Assembly: GCF_000224145.3 (NCBI RefSeq)
Contig: NC_020167.2
Location: 4,207,027-4,271,026 of the forward strand
Direction of reading: 5' to 3'
Origin: Ciona intestinalis
Taxonomy: Eukaryota > Chordata > Ascidiacea > Phlebobranchia > Cionidae
Length of the DNA: 64,000 nucleotides
The notes beneath the pieces were generated by a model, which saw nothing but the letters and a program-made list of their open reading frames with translations, was not told the DNA's origin and searched no databases. Both the position numbers and the translations under genes were made by a program. Within the stretch, counting starts at the first letter, position 1, and every line of letters begins with the position of its first letter. Positions 1 to 11,400 of this stretch are shown here, piece by piece.

Positions 1-2085
1 TGTTAAGCGACTACACCATTTCTTCAATGACTAAAAAAAATAATAGGTAAGGTAATTATTTTGAAAGTTCGTTCAGTCATATGAAAACTCCCAAAATTTT
101 GTATTTTGCGAGTCTAATTCATCAAATATCGTAGTTAAATAAAAATAAGCTGAAAATTTCGTCTCGTCTTCTCCTGGGTATTTTACATCACCCCCCAGGT
201 TTTTTATTATCTTTTTGTTGCTTTTATTTCCAAACTTTGAAATGTTTGCTTTTAATTCAATAATTTGTTTCTCTATACTGTATTTCCAAATATATTATAC
301 TGATATAATAACAAGATAATGTATGAAAAATATACTCGAAATTCGGTCACTTGTTCTTAGGGATAATAAATGTAGCTTGTGCAAAATATAGTATATAGGA
401 AGATGGGGCACATTTAACACGTAATATCCAAATATCCTGATCGGGTTTTAAACATTTAACAACGTTCTTATATGGGAGTTCTGGGGATACGGTTTTAAAA
501 TTATTTTAATGCTCTTTGTGTACTGGAGCGGAAAAACAGAATGAAAAGGTGACCCATCTTCTTCCACCCTACTTTATAACAATTCTCAATTTGTAGCAAA
601 AGTGTAAACTATATTAATAGCAGCTACTATAACTGCTCGTGAGTTTTTATATATTTTTTAGTTGTAGTTGTCAATAATAATAGTAATAATTGGTGGTAGA
701 AAATCGTCAAGTATTTTATTTTGAACTATGTTGGGCAATAGGTGGTTATAAGTGTCCCGTCTTCCTTCACTCTAATATATATAAACCCAATTGGGCAAAT
801 ATGCTAAAGGATACTTCCAACCTTAATAAAACTCTCGGTACAAACGAGTCCACCGCCTATATCGATGATTTTCAGGTCAATTCCATTCAAGTTGGCGAAA
901 TCATATAATTCTCTACATTGTTGTAGACTGCGGTCAATCGGGTCAAACGAATTGCTTCCACTTCCAGGGTGAAAACTATGTTGGACAACATGCATCGTTT
1001 TGCAAAACTATGTACTAAAATACACTAACGCGAACATCATACCAAATCCCAGCCAAATTCAATTTCAGCTCTTTGCACAGCAATATCAGCTTCTCGGCTT
1101 CTGACATTGATGCGCCAAATTTGTCATCCATTTTTATTCCTATTCCACAGTATTCTACCCGTAATCGCAGGAGTAACCTGCCACATACAAAGAATTCATT
1201 TCAAAATGACGGAAGCAAGAAATTAAACTGAGTAATTTACTTTCCAGTTGGGTGAATTCGTTTAATTTTGTGCAGCTCGTCGGCGTTGTCAAAAGTCATG
1301 GTACGAACACCGGTTTGACAAGCATACTTAATATGAGAAGACATCTTGCATGGAACGGCAAAAAGAATGTCATCTGGTTGAACTCCGCATTTTAAGGCAC
1401 TTTCAATTTCAAACTAAAAATGGAGAAATACTTGTATAGGGTAGAGAAAGATAAAAAATATTTTGATTCTCTTTTTTCGCCTCATTATACATAAGAAACA
1501 AAAAAATATTTTTAGAACTATAATCGTAGATTCACCACTCTAAAATGGGGATTTTAATTGTTAAAACACGTTTGGAAAATATCATATTAGTGTGTCAACG
1601 GTATCCTATCCTATCTTATATATTACGCTTAGCAAAGCGTTTTCCTCAAAGACATATATTAAAGGTAATTATATACAACCACAGATGATATACCCCGCTG
1701 GCACAATCGAAGCCCACACCCAACGACGCTAGCAGTTGTATCACTGGCTGTGAGGGGTTGCACTTCATGGCGTAGTACGGTCTGATTTGAGGCATATGTT
1801 TCCTCCACATTTGCAAGTTTCGTACAATTTGTCCAAGGTCTCCGAGGTAAAAAGAAGAGTCTGACTCCTGAAAACGAGCATGTTTAAGGCAAAAAATCCT
1901 GTTAGGAGTTACCTACATAAGTATTTGCCTAATTAATATACTTTTACCTTCAATTTTTGCTGTGAGCGTACGAATTTGTTTGCTAGTTTCTTCCTACTGT
2001 CACCTACGGCTACTCCATACACGGGAGGTTTAAAGCTTATGTGAGGCTCTAAGCATGCCAGTTCAACAGAATGCATGGTGTCCAT
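1..2085 (-). CDS. ODC1: Ornithine decarboxylase, 5' part (PLP-dependent, group IV), runs off the left edge
   Basis: Makes putrescine from ornithine, the entry step of polyamine synthesis in the cytosol. Exons read on the minus strand are 2085-1948, 1867-1694, 1413-1241, 1177-1043, 975-846 and probably 30-1; phases join without a stop. Visible family signatures in order are FYLGDLG, PYYAMKCN (with the PLP-binding Lys), GFDCASG, the antizyme-binding-type stretch PCKMSSHIKYA, MTFDNADELHKI, FHPGSGS and DIGGGL. The Lys, the Asp of DCAS and the FHxGSG motif argue for an active decarboxylase rather than antizyme inhibitor, which usually loses the last two. The usual FP after DIGGG is not seen because the exon ends there. 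The last 30 bases follow a T-rich acceptor, but their assignment is tentative. The C-terminal half (Cys and Asp of the second active-site half) lies outside the window, so activity cannot be judged fully. The last intron carries a MITE. Confidence 0.85.
393..578 (+). repeat. TA-MITE copy 1 (about 190 bp)
   Basis: Member of the main short inverted-repeat family of this window. Intact members start with about 28 bp like TATAGTAGGGTGGGGAAGAT, end with its inverse and sit between TA dinucleotides; no coding capacity. Plus is defined here as the direction that ends GTGTCCCATCTTCC. This copy lies in the last visible ODC intron and its left end is worn. Confidence 0.8.
733..785 (+). repeat. TA-MITE fragment (right end)
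   Basis: Only the terminal 50 bp of the MITE remain (GTGTCCCGTCTTCCTTCACT) next to the ODC exon. Confidence 0.55.
1436..1492 (-). repeat. Possible TA-MITE fragment
   Basis: A left-end-like GGGTAGAGAAAGAT followed by the TTCTC...CGCCTCATT stretch found inside reversed copies. Short and diverged; lies in an ODC intron. Confidence 0.3.
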
Positions 2086-2150
2086 GGTGTCTACATTGAA
2101 TTATACAATTTTATGAACTTTGAATCATATAATTTTAAGAACAATTTTAT

Positions 2151-2212
2151 AAATCACAGAACTTGTTTAAATGCCAAATATGAATATTGGCATTAAACAA
2201 GTTCTGTGATTT
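2151..2212. repeat. Near-perfect 62-bp hairpin
   Basis: Left arm 2151-2177 begins AAATCACAGAACTTG; right arm 2187-2212 is its reverse complement with one extra A in the left arm. The centre also pairs, leaving a loop of about 4 bases. No copy of these arms was seen elsewhere in the window. Confidence 0.85.
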
Positions 2213-2869
2213 GCTAACGAATTTAGCTATATAATACGAAGCTGTTCATGGTAGAGTCATAACACCACTCCCACAACTGATCGTTGATTGCAAATGTTCA
2301 ATTCTTAAGAAATGCAAACGATGGATGATTGACGACAGGAAGTGGGTTGAGTTAAAGATTTATAGAAAACCAAACCTCATGCATTACACACAGTTATACC
2401 ACTAGGCATTATATATGGTTGAAGCTTAACTTAAACAAAAGTCGACATCGTTTTGACATTTTTTTCATAAATCCATAAATTTCTGACAATATTGAAGCAA
2501 GTACATTGATAGGGTTAGCTCGAGGTTAAGGTTGGCTGCTCTCACTTTGTGTCGCTCTGGAGCGGGTCGGCTTTAATTTGTTACGGCGTGCGAGTCTCGG
2601 CGAAGTATAAAGTGAAACGGTACCCCATGTCTCGTATAGGGTCTACAATTCCAATTTTCTTTCTTGATAGTAACGGTCTAAGGTTGTAGATTGACGAAAG
2701 CGCGTACGTTGGTTTGTTGCAAACGAATTTATTTTGTACGGTGGTCAGTATGTGGTATGGTTTTCTAAAAATACATACACGATTAAATAATACACATACA
2801 CCTAAATAGTACACACACACAGGGCGTACGGTTACAAACTATATATCACACAAAATAATAAAATATACA

Positions 2870-3062
2870 GTAGGGTGGGGGAAGATGGGACACCTTTTGC
2901 ACATATTATCCAAATATTCTGGTCATGTTTTAACCAGGTCACAACGGTCTATGGGAGTAGCGAGGATACGGCTTTGGTTCATTTAACAATTTTTTGTTTA
3001 CTACCAATGGGAGGAGAAAATAGAATGAAAAGGTGTCCCATCTTCCTCCACTCCACTATATA
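2870..3062 (+). repeat. TA-MITE copy 2
   Basis: Well-preserved member with both terminal inverted repeats. Its right end is directly joined to the next copy, as if one inserted at the TA edge of the other. Confidence 0.85.
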
Positions 3063-3291
3063 GTGGGGTGGGAACAGATGGGAGACATTTGACACATAAT
3101 ATTTTAATATCCTGATCGTGTTTTAAACAACTAATAACGTTATGTAGGGGCCGTGAGGATACGGTCTTATAAAAAATATTTAAATGTTTGTTTAGTACCG
3201 AATTGGAAGAGAAAATAGATTGAAAAGGTGACCTATCTTCCCACCCTACTATAGAGAAAATAGGTTGAATCTTCCTACCCCACTATATATA
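3061..3291 (+). repeat. TA-MITE copy 3 plus an extra right-end fragment
   Basis: Second of a head-to-tail pair (3061-3254), followed by a 37-bp repeat of the right terminus at 3255-3291. Confidence 0.8.
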
Positions 3292-3515
3292 AACACAGCA
3301 TCTTATACCGAACAATTTTAGCACAAGAAAGCAGGCGAACACAGGTCCGCTCAGGGGTAACTAATCAAAGAAGATAGATGGTGGCAGATGTAAATCAACA
3401 GCACACATAGACTGTAAGGTGATAGAAAAGAAGGATAAAAAATGGTTGCCACTTGCCGTTGTCGCCGTTGTCAGCAATCTAACTTGGCGTAACTGTGACG
3501 TCACATAGAACTTAA

Positions 3516-4050
3516 AGGGCCTAAACACACCCCACGTCACTTTTATTTTTTATGGTAAATTCATAAAGCGACTGTTTTATTGATTCCAAAAATACTTTGC
3601 TTATTAAAATTGGTCCAGTATAGGCGGAGATATTCGTCCTCAAACAGTGATCTCTAGCGCTATCTTTTTTTTACTACGAGCTCCGTGATTGTGACGTAGG
3701 AACGTACTAGTCACGTGACTGATTCATTCGTAAAAGCGAAACCTGCGTTTTTTTTGTGCTTTTTTGCGTTTTTTTTGTTCTCTCGTTTTTCGCTGAAAAC
3801 ACTGCCTCTCGCCTTTCTGAATGAGAGCGGCCACGCTTCAACAATTTTGTTACGTGTTTGTCACGTGGGTAGTACACTTCTCAATTTTTTTCGCCACGCA
3901 ACTTTCAAATCAGTTTTTTGAATTTCACGGTGTTTGAGCTGGAATATCTTTGGTTATACAGAACCGATTAAAACAAGTAAGGTGTCGTTGGAATTAGAAA
4001 AACACACTCTATCGATTAAAGCGAAGTACATTTGGGGTGTGTTTAGGCCC
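3516..4050. mobile_element. Non-autonomous DNA transposon-like element, TTAA-flanked, about 535 bp
   Basis: Ends in inverted repeats of about 18 bp (GGGCCTAAACACACCCCA on the left, its inverse at 4033-4050) and is bounded by TTAA at 3512-3515 and 4051-4054. A TTAA target and short G/C-starting termini are typical of piggyBac-type elements. The interior has no transposase; a T-rich stretch gives a 68-codon open frame that I do not consider a gene. Confidence 0.6.
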
Positions 4051-4227
4051 TTAAATACACTTTCGCATTGGAAATTGAGACAAGAGGAAGAATTGCTACA
4101 GATCAAGAGCGAATTAACAACGACGTTACATTAAAACGACGTACGTTAAAAGACGTTACATTGAATATTAAAATATCTATATAGCCTCAATTATAAGGAC
4201 AACTCAGCCAGCGTAAAGTCTGTGTTA

Positions 4228-4265
4228 AACCATAGATACCTAAACATGTTTAGGTATCTATGGTT
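4228..4265. repeat. Perfect 38-bp palindrome, copy 1 of a shared motif
   Basis: Arms AACCATAGATACCTAAAC and its exact reverse complement meet with a central AT. The outer part ACCATAGATACCT/AGGTATCTATGGT recurs as a palindrome at 54282-54311. Confidence 0.9.
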
Positions 4266-5424
4266 AAACATGACTCGGAAAACCTTTATTGTTGATTCTT
4301 CATGTTTATATCAGAGTCGGTATTTCTATGGCTGTTGTTTATATACGGACTTTGGGCATGCTGACTGCTTATTCAAGTACTCTGCATGCGTTATTCAAGC
4401 AGAATGCTCTAACATGTATAAACCTATTGTTCATTGTAGAAATTTATAGTATACTGTATAGACACCATGCACAAGCGGCCAAAGTATGAAATTAGAACAC
4501 CAAATAGCTTTGGTCGAATATGATCAATACCTTCTCAAGTATGCAGATTTTAGTATAGTGCTCTGATGAATGGTAACAATTACCTCAAGCGGCGGAATTT
4601 CCAGGTGTTAAAACTCTTCATAAACTATATTGATGTTTTTTATATTTTGTTTTAGTCTTTTGCGGATCGAGCGTACCGGTGGCAACGCTATTAGAAAACC
4701 TTAGCCCACTATACCTAATTACTCTATGTCGTTTTAATGGGGAATTTTATAGATGAGCATCATTGCAAATATAATTTAGGTAGATGACGTCATCGAACAC
4801 ATAGGTAAATGACATCATCAAACAATGTGTTTATTGAGACACGAACGAGGCGCGGTCGACGCCATAAATCGCTTTTATTCGCGCTTTTACAAATCCACGT
4901 TTAGAATCCCAATTATTGATAGCATGGTATAAAACAAGGGTAGTGATGTGTGCTGATGATGCAATCTTGCGGCAATAAATCAGGGCGGTAACATTTCAAA
5001 TTCAGATTTGCACTCTGACCTCTTCAGAAAATTTCTTTCTTTTTACAATCGGTGATTATTCGTTTTACTGAATCTAGTAATTATTTGGTAGAGTTTTCGT
5101 AAAGTCAGCTGAGTTTCATTAATGCAAAGGAATCTTTGAACGCCTGTGTACGGAATAAGTACGAAGCAAGAGAGTCGTAAGGACAGAGAAAGTCGCTCAT
5201 CGGGCGGTGCAGCAAAAAAAGAGTTGGGTACCGCACTATAAGACGCGTTGTCCTGTGTAGGTAGAAGCACATTCGACCAAGTGCACGGTATTAGTCAGAT
5301 AGAAAGCAACCTATATAGTGTTCATAATTCTATACAGAATATAAATATATCCAACGATGATCTGTAGAAGTATTTGCCGAGTAAAGAAAGCATTCATAGT
5401 ATCAACAAAGTCAAATGTTCGAAA

Positions 5425-5436
5425 ATTTGTGTGCAG
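5425..5436 (+). promoter_or_regulatory. Splice-acceptor-like site 11 bases before the start codon (possible SL acceptor)
   Basis: A TTTGTGTGCAG acceptor ends at 5436 and the start codon is at 5448. Such a site without a visible upstream donor exon fits spliced-leader trans-splicing, but an ordinary 5' untranslated exon is equally possible. Confidence 0.35.
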
Positions 5437-5447
5437 GAATTTTTAAA

Positions 5448-8400
5448 ATGTTAGTTTTTCTGAATTTTTTTGATTCGGTTGATTGTCGCAATCCGTCACG
5501 TCTGTTTGCTTTGTTTACGTCACTATGGGCGGTTCTTCTGATCCACACAACGGCTGGACAAGGTAATTATGACAATACAATGATTTATTAAGAGTGATTC
5601 TCCAAATCCTTATTTATTTATCCGTTAGTTGTATATGTTACAAAGATAATGTACGCCAGCGGCTATATATCTGGTACGCGAAAGATTTCCGGAAAATCTC
5701 TAAAGTTTTCGTCTTAAATGCCGTTTTCATCTGAAACTGTACTGCCCCCGTTCCAACTTTATAACCTGCTATTAATACTCATTAAACTGCCATTACCAGT
5801 CAATAATGAGACACAGGTGACACCCAACAAAGCGGATAAATCAAACAACCTTGGCGGACGTGTTTAAAAATTACAAACTTGCCGAAAACGTTAAATTAAC
5901 GACATAGTGGCAGTTGAACAGATGGTAGCTATTTCCGATGGTCGTAAGCATGCCTTTCTAAACTGCATAGAATCTTATCGTAAAATGTCAATCAAAAGAG
6001 TCGCATGTTTTACAGGTTTGGACACGTAGCAGTAAATTAACCCGTTCTCCCATATCTACAACTTATCAAATTAGTTTAAAACACTGTGTCAAAACACAAG
6101 TATTAAAAATACTAAAATTGCCAATGCTTTGCGCCGTGTATTCAGTACGTTTGGTGTTACTACAGAATAGAGAATTAATCCATGAAAGAACAAAACGTAG
6201 TTTTTTTATACGGAAATCGACAGCAGTACTCGAGTACAACATGTTTTTGTAATTAGTCTTCGTGTTACACTAAACACCCAAAGGAAAGAAAATCGGCAAA
6301 AAGTGTTTGTTTGTGTTTATCAGTGTATTGTTTGTTGTAATACGATTACCATTTCTTACACGTAGATTACGTAGTTAAGTATACGTTTTCCGCGAGAAAT
6401 AGCCACGTTATATGAGAAAGAAATGTCCGAAATTCCTTGTTTTTTCACCCGGGGCTAAAATGTTTTGTTTCGAAAACGCCCCGAAATCGCACTATTGCCA
6501 TTTATGCCTGCTGGGTATAATTGATTATAACAATAACACCATGAGCCTTAATTAAATGCATTGTAGCGTGACAACAAATTCTTGAAACGTTACAAATGTG
6601 ACGCTAACAAAGACAAATGAATGTTTATAGTTTTAGACTTTAGAGTTTTTGTATTATGTCCTGCTTTATCAGCAATATATACACCGATGTAGAAATCCCT
6701 TCATTATTTCGCATTGTATGTTATTATCAAAGGTTTTACGTGTCCTTCAGGTAGGGGCACGCACGTTTAGAAGTTATGCTCATCCTGGCATTGAGCGATA
6801 CCATGCTGCAGTTACCGCTTTGAGAGAATTAGAAATCGGATTCCGATTGTTAAAACTTATTTCTCACGCTTGTTAGTGTAGCTTTATTTTCAAAGCTCTT
6901 TGTTGTTTGGTGTAAAATCCTTAACAAAATCAGCAATTATACTGTTCGCCGTTTCTGGAGTGTAAGTGGCAATTACACGACTCCAATTAGGAAATAACCT
7001 CTTAAGCAAGAGAAGTAATAAACATACAATACTTCCTCACAAAGATAGAAAAACCCGTATATAAATTATGCAAATCCGTAGACTGTATTTAAATAGGTAC
7101 ACAATGGCCTACATATATTGCATATATAGGTCATGTATACACGTACACACATATTTGAATATGCTCATCATGTTTTGTGGTGTCGACCTACAAATAAACT
7201 GTGATAATATCAATAGCTCTTCCTCGACATATCGGGTGTGCAATTTTTTTTAAAACGAACTGTTTTCCAGCTCCGCTATTACATTCTCCCCAAAACATGC
7301 TTAAAATTGTTCAAATACACGGGTACAGTAAAGCCTGCAGAAAGGTAATTTAATACCAGAACAATGTCGCTTATGTATAATTATTTGCACGGTCTTTCGT
7401 ATTATAAATAGCAGCTGTATAGGCATCCTCGGTGACGTGTGGTGACAGCCACAACTTGTGAGTTATCCCTCCTACTTTGCCCGAGGGTTTTCGTCGTATA
7501 AGAACCAACACTTCGAAATCGGAAACAATTTATATCAAATCGCTCGCAAATCGTTTACTATCCCTAAAAGATTACGACGTGCGTGTCTCTTTTTACGCAT
7601 AATAAGATTACATTTCCCCAGTAGGCAACTTGAGACGAATGTGTTTGTTGTTGTGCTTGTTTTTTTTAATTTCAACAATTCTAACGAAAAAATAAATTAC
7701 TGAAACTGTCCGCTTATAGGTTATGGTGTCAACATTTATATTTTTTCATTCTTGATTTTTTTTTATTTCAGCTACGTCATCATGCCAATGCCAAGTTAAT
7801 GTTTCTTACAGAAGACTTTGTACCTCGGTAACTGGTCTTACTAATCAGGCAACGTGCGAACAAGCTGGTTGTTGCTACGATTCTAGATCATTTCCAATCA
7901 TTTTTGGACTTTACTCGCCACGGTGTTTCGAAGCAACAGGTATGAAGTCGGTTAAACGGACATACCAACAAAAAATCAAAATTTGGGTGTAACGAAAAAT
8001 CAAAAATTGCGTAAAAATAAGTGTCACTCCATTTTGACCGTTTCTAGTTATTAAAATATTAAAGAAAGGCCAAATTTTATTTCGGATTTGGTATAATCAA
8101 TAAATGCTTCTTCTTTGTGATCAAATAAAGTTTCGGTGTATTAAGTTTATTAATAAGATGTATAGTTTCGCCCAATGCCAGCATATATATCTGGTGCTGG
8201 GACGTTAAATAAAAGGAAACCAAACTAAGTACAACATAGATAATGGTTTTACCGGTGGTATACTATAGTACACTGGGCGATTTATTTGTTTCTGCTTATA
8301 GCACACAGCACCGTTCTGTATATATTTATATACATTAACACGTTGAAAACTTTACGGGTTTTAAACTCATATATGCAAAAACAAATGCATGTCATATGGT

Positions 8401-11400
8401 ATAGTTATCAAACGCATTTGCAGAGCAGACATGTGTTTGCAAATGCGTACACCCTCATTGTAAAACGTTTCACACAACGTTTGTAACCACGTTTTGTAGA
8501 TATTTGTGTTGATTTATTTTTCGCTAGAATTGACACTAACAAATATATACTTAATGCAGGTGGTCCTTGTGTGAGTCAAAAGTGCACAATTCCAACTTCC
8601 ATGCGAAGGAATTGTGGATACTATTACCGGTATGCTTGTGAGCGGATTGGTTGTTGTTTCGATAGTTCTCAAGCACCCTCTTGCTACATTGCGCAAACAG
8701 GTTAGCATATATATATGTGTGTGTGTGTCAGTGTGTGTGTGTTTCTGTAAAACTTGTAATTTCTTACTCTATCCTCACGCCGCTTGGCAGGAAAACGACA
8801 CCTCGTACCAGCTTACGAGTTCCAAGTATGTTACTTTGTGGGGGAGATTTTTTTATATGTGGGGGCCTGGGGTTGATAATTTGGACAACCCATTAAAATG
8901 TGTCTTAAAACGGAAGATTACCAAGCGCAACGAAATATTTTTCACGCACGATCCTTAATCTGGAGTCTTATATATTTTTGTTTGGTAACGCATTTTCAGC
9001 TTCGACTCCAACAACGGCTACAACGCCAACGGCGGTGACCATCGGCAGAACAAGCATGCATGGCTGGTCTCAATGGTTAGCTTGGTCAACGTGTACGTCT
9101 ACTTGTGGCAGAGGTGTAAGACGAAGAGCAAGATTCTGCTCGTATTTACGTAAGTGAAAATATACATTACAAAAGCCGAATATGTAAAACATCTTTATTT
9201 TAAAAAATATATATAAGGCATCACGGCCGAAACTATAGGAGTAAAGTCTGTATCTCTTGTAGGCCGCGAGTATCTCTATTAGGCCATGAAAGCATGTGTT
9301 ATTCGACACCATAACACCTATAATATAGTAGAGTGGGGGAAGATAGGGCACCTTTAGCACAGAATAATCATATATCCTGATCGTATTTTAAACAATTAAC
9401 AATGATTTATCGGAGTCATGGGGATACGGTTTTATAATCTTTAAATGTATTTTGTTTACTGTCAAATTAGACGGAAAACTACAATGTAAACGTGTCCCGT
9501 CTTACCCCACCTTGATATACATAGTTTAGTTGTTAACAAAATCCGTTATTTTAAAATCGGATGAATTCGCAGGTTCTGGTAGAGAGGTTGATATGCACTT
9601 TTGTGGCCGAAGGGTCGAAGCGGCTCAGTCGGAATTTTGCAACACTGCGCTTTGCTCGGCTTGGAGCAGCTGGTCAAGAACCGGAACCTGTTCTGTTACC
9701 TGCGGCAATGGAGGAAGTATTGCCACAGAAAGGTTACTATATAACACACCATACCCTAACTCCTTCTCGTTAATTTTTAATTGTGTGTAATGGTGTTTTC
9801 AAATCTTATTTTTAGGCGGTGCATTGGAATTGGAAACCCAGGGTCCAGTTCTTGCGTTCGTAAGGAAACGTCATGTGGCGCTGCGCTTGCTTGCCCGACA
9901 ACTATTACTGCTTGGAGTGATTGGACGGCCTGGACAGACTGTTCCACAGGAGGTTGTTCACCAGGACGGCGGTCAAGGTTTGTTGCTGCTTTATGTTTAA
10001 TTGGGGCTACACTGTGGCTGGACTATATACACATTAGGGTGTGGGAGGATGGGACAATGTTCACACTATTTTCTTGCCTCATTTGGTAATAAACAAAGAA
10101 CATTTAAAGAATTATAAACTGTATCCTTGTACGACTCACTTAGAGCGTAGTTGGTATTTGTTTAGGACACGATCAGGATATATAGATATCAAGTGCTGAA
10201 GGTGTCCCATCTTACCCCACAGTAATATATAAAATTTGTCTTTGTTTTACAGGTATCGTCGTTGTAAACAAGCGGAAAGCGACGTGAACCTGGTTCTATG
10301 CATTGATGATTCTTTCAAGTATCTTCTGCCGTTGTCGTACTACGCATCTTATTATTCACAACAAGAAAACTGCAACAACTACATGTGCACTGCCTGGACA
10401 ACCTGGACGGCTTACGGCGCTTGCCCGAGTTCGTGCCGATCAAGTTTCGGTGACACACCACAAAGAATATCCAGACGAGAATGCGTGACCGATACCTTTG
10501 CTCGGCCTCAAAACGTCGAGGAACGCGACTTTTTTACACAATGTAGCAATCGATTCGTTGACTGCGTTTTGCCAATTTGCTCTCAACAAACGACCGAGCT
10601 ACCTTTCACACGACGAGTAACAGTACCTCAAACCATTATCTCAACAGTACCTTATACTATAATGACCACCCCATACCAAACTCAACCAGCTTACACGAGT
10701 ACTTTGCCAACCGAGCTTCCATATACCACCAGCACATTTCCGACCCAACCGGCTTCGACTTTACCTACAGAAGTTGCGTTTACGACCGTACCCACAAACC
10801 CCCCAACTACTTTTACTGACCCGCCGTCGACTACTCCGGTGGAAACAACTTTTCGACAAACAACTCAAGGTCCCCAGACCACGATTCCACCAACACCAGC
10901 AACTACTTTATTACCTGATGCTCGTTGGTCCCCTTGGACAGGTTGGTCTCGCTGTTCCACTTCATGCGGACCTGGGATCCAACTAAGACTCCGTCAATGT
11001 GTAGATAGGTAAGAGGATAATACATAACATTCGTATTAATTGAGCTTGTGCTTTGTACCTGCGTTGATTGTTCAGGTGCCAAAATAAACTGGGTAAATTA
11101 ATCTGCACCAAAATAAACAAAATAAAGTGGGTAAATTTATCTGGAGCATTGTAAAGCAAATATGGAAAATTTTAACATTGGTAGATAACACTGCTGTCTG
11201 CTGCTCGCTGTTGAGTTATAACACGGCGGTGTCATGCGGTCTCGGGATCTTGCAATGTGAAATATATGGTTGCTATATCTATGCACAACTGCATGGTTTG
11301 CTAATAAGTTTTAAATAAAACCCTAATTCCTTTTTAGCAACAACAACATGTTAAGCGGCCCCAGTTTGTGCGGTTCCGGTCCCTTAATTGAAAATGGAAC

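Larger units (their letters stand above)
2086..5447. other. Gene-free stretch between divergent ODC and TSP1 genes
   Basis: Holds the upstream regions of both divergent genes, two tandem TA-MITEs, a TTAA-flanked inverted-repeat element and two near-perfect palindromes (listed separately). Short open frames exist, but none shows a recognisable domain or splice-linked partner. Confidence 0.6.

Noticed and set aside
1-2085. Antizyme inhibitor instead of ornithine decarboxylase
   Set aside because: The GFDCAS and FHxGSG motifs that antizyme inhibitors lose are present, although the second half of the active site cannot be seen.
3715-3921. Hydrophobic 68-codon open frame rich in Phe
   Set aside because: It arises from a T-rich run inside the TTAA-flanked element.
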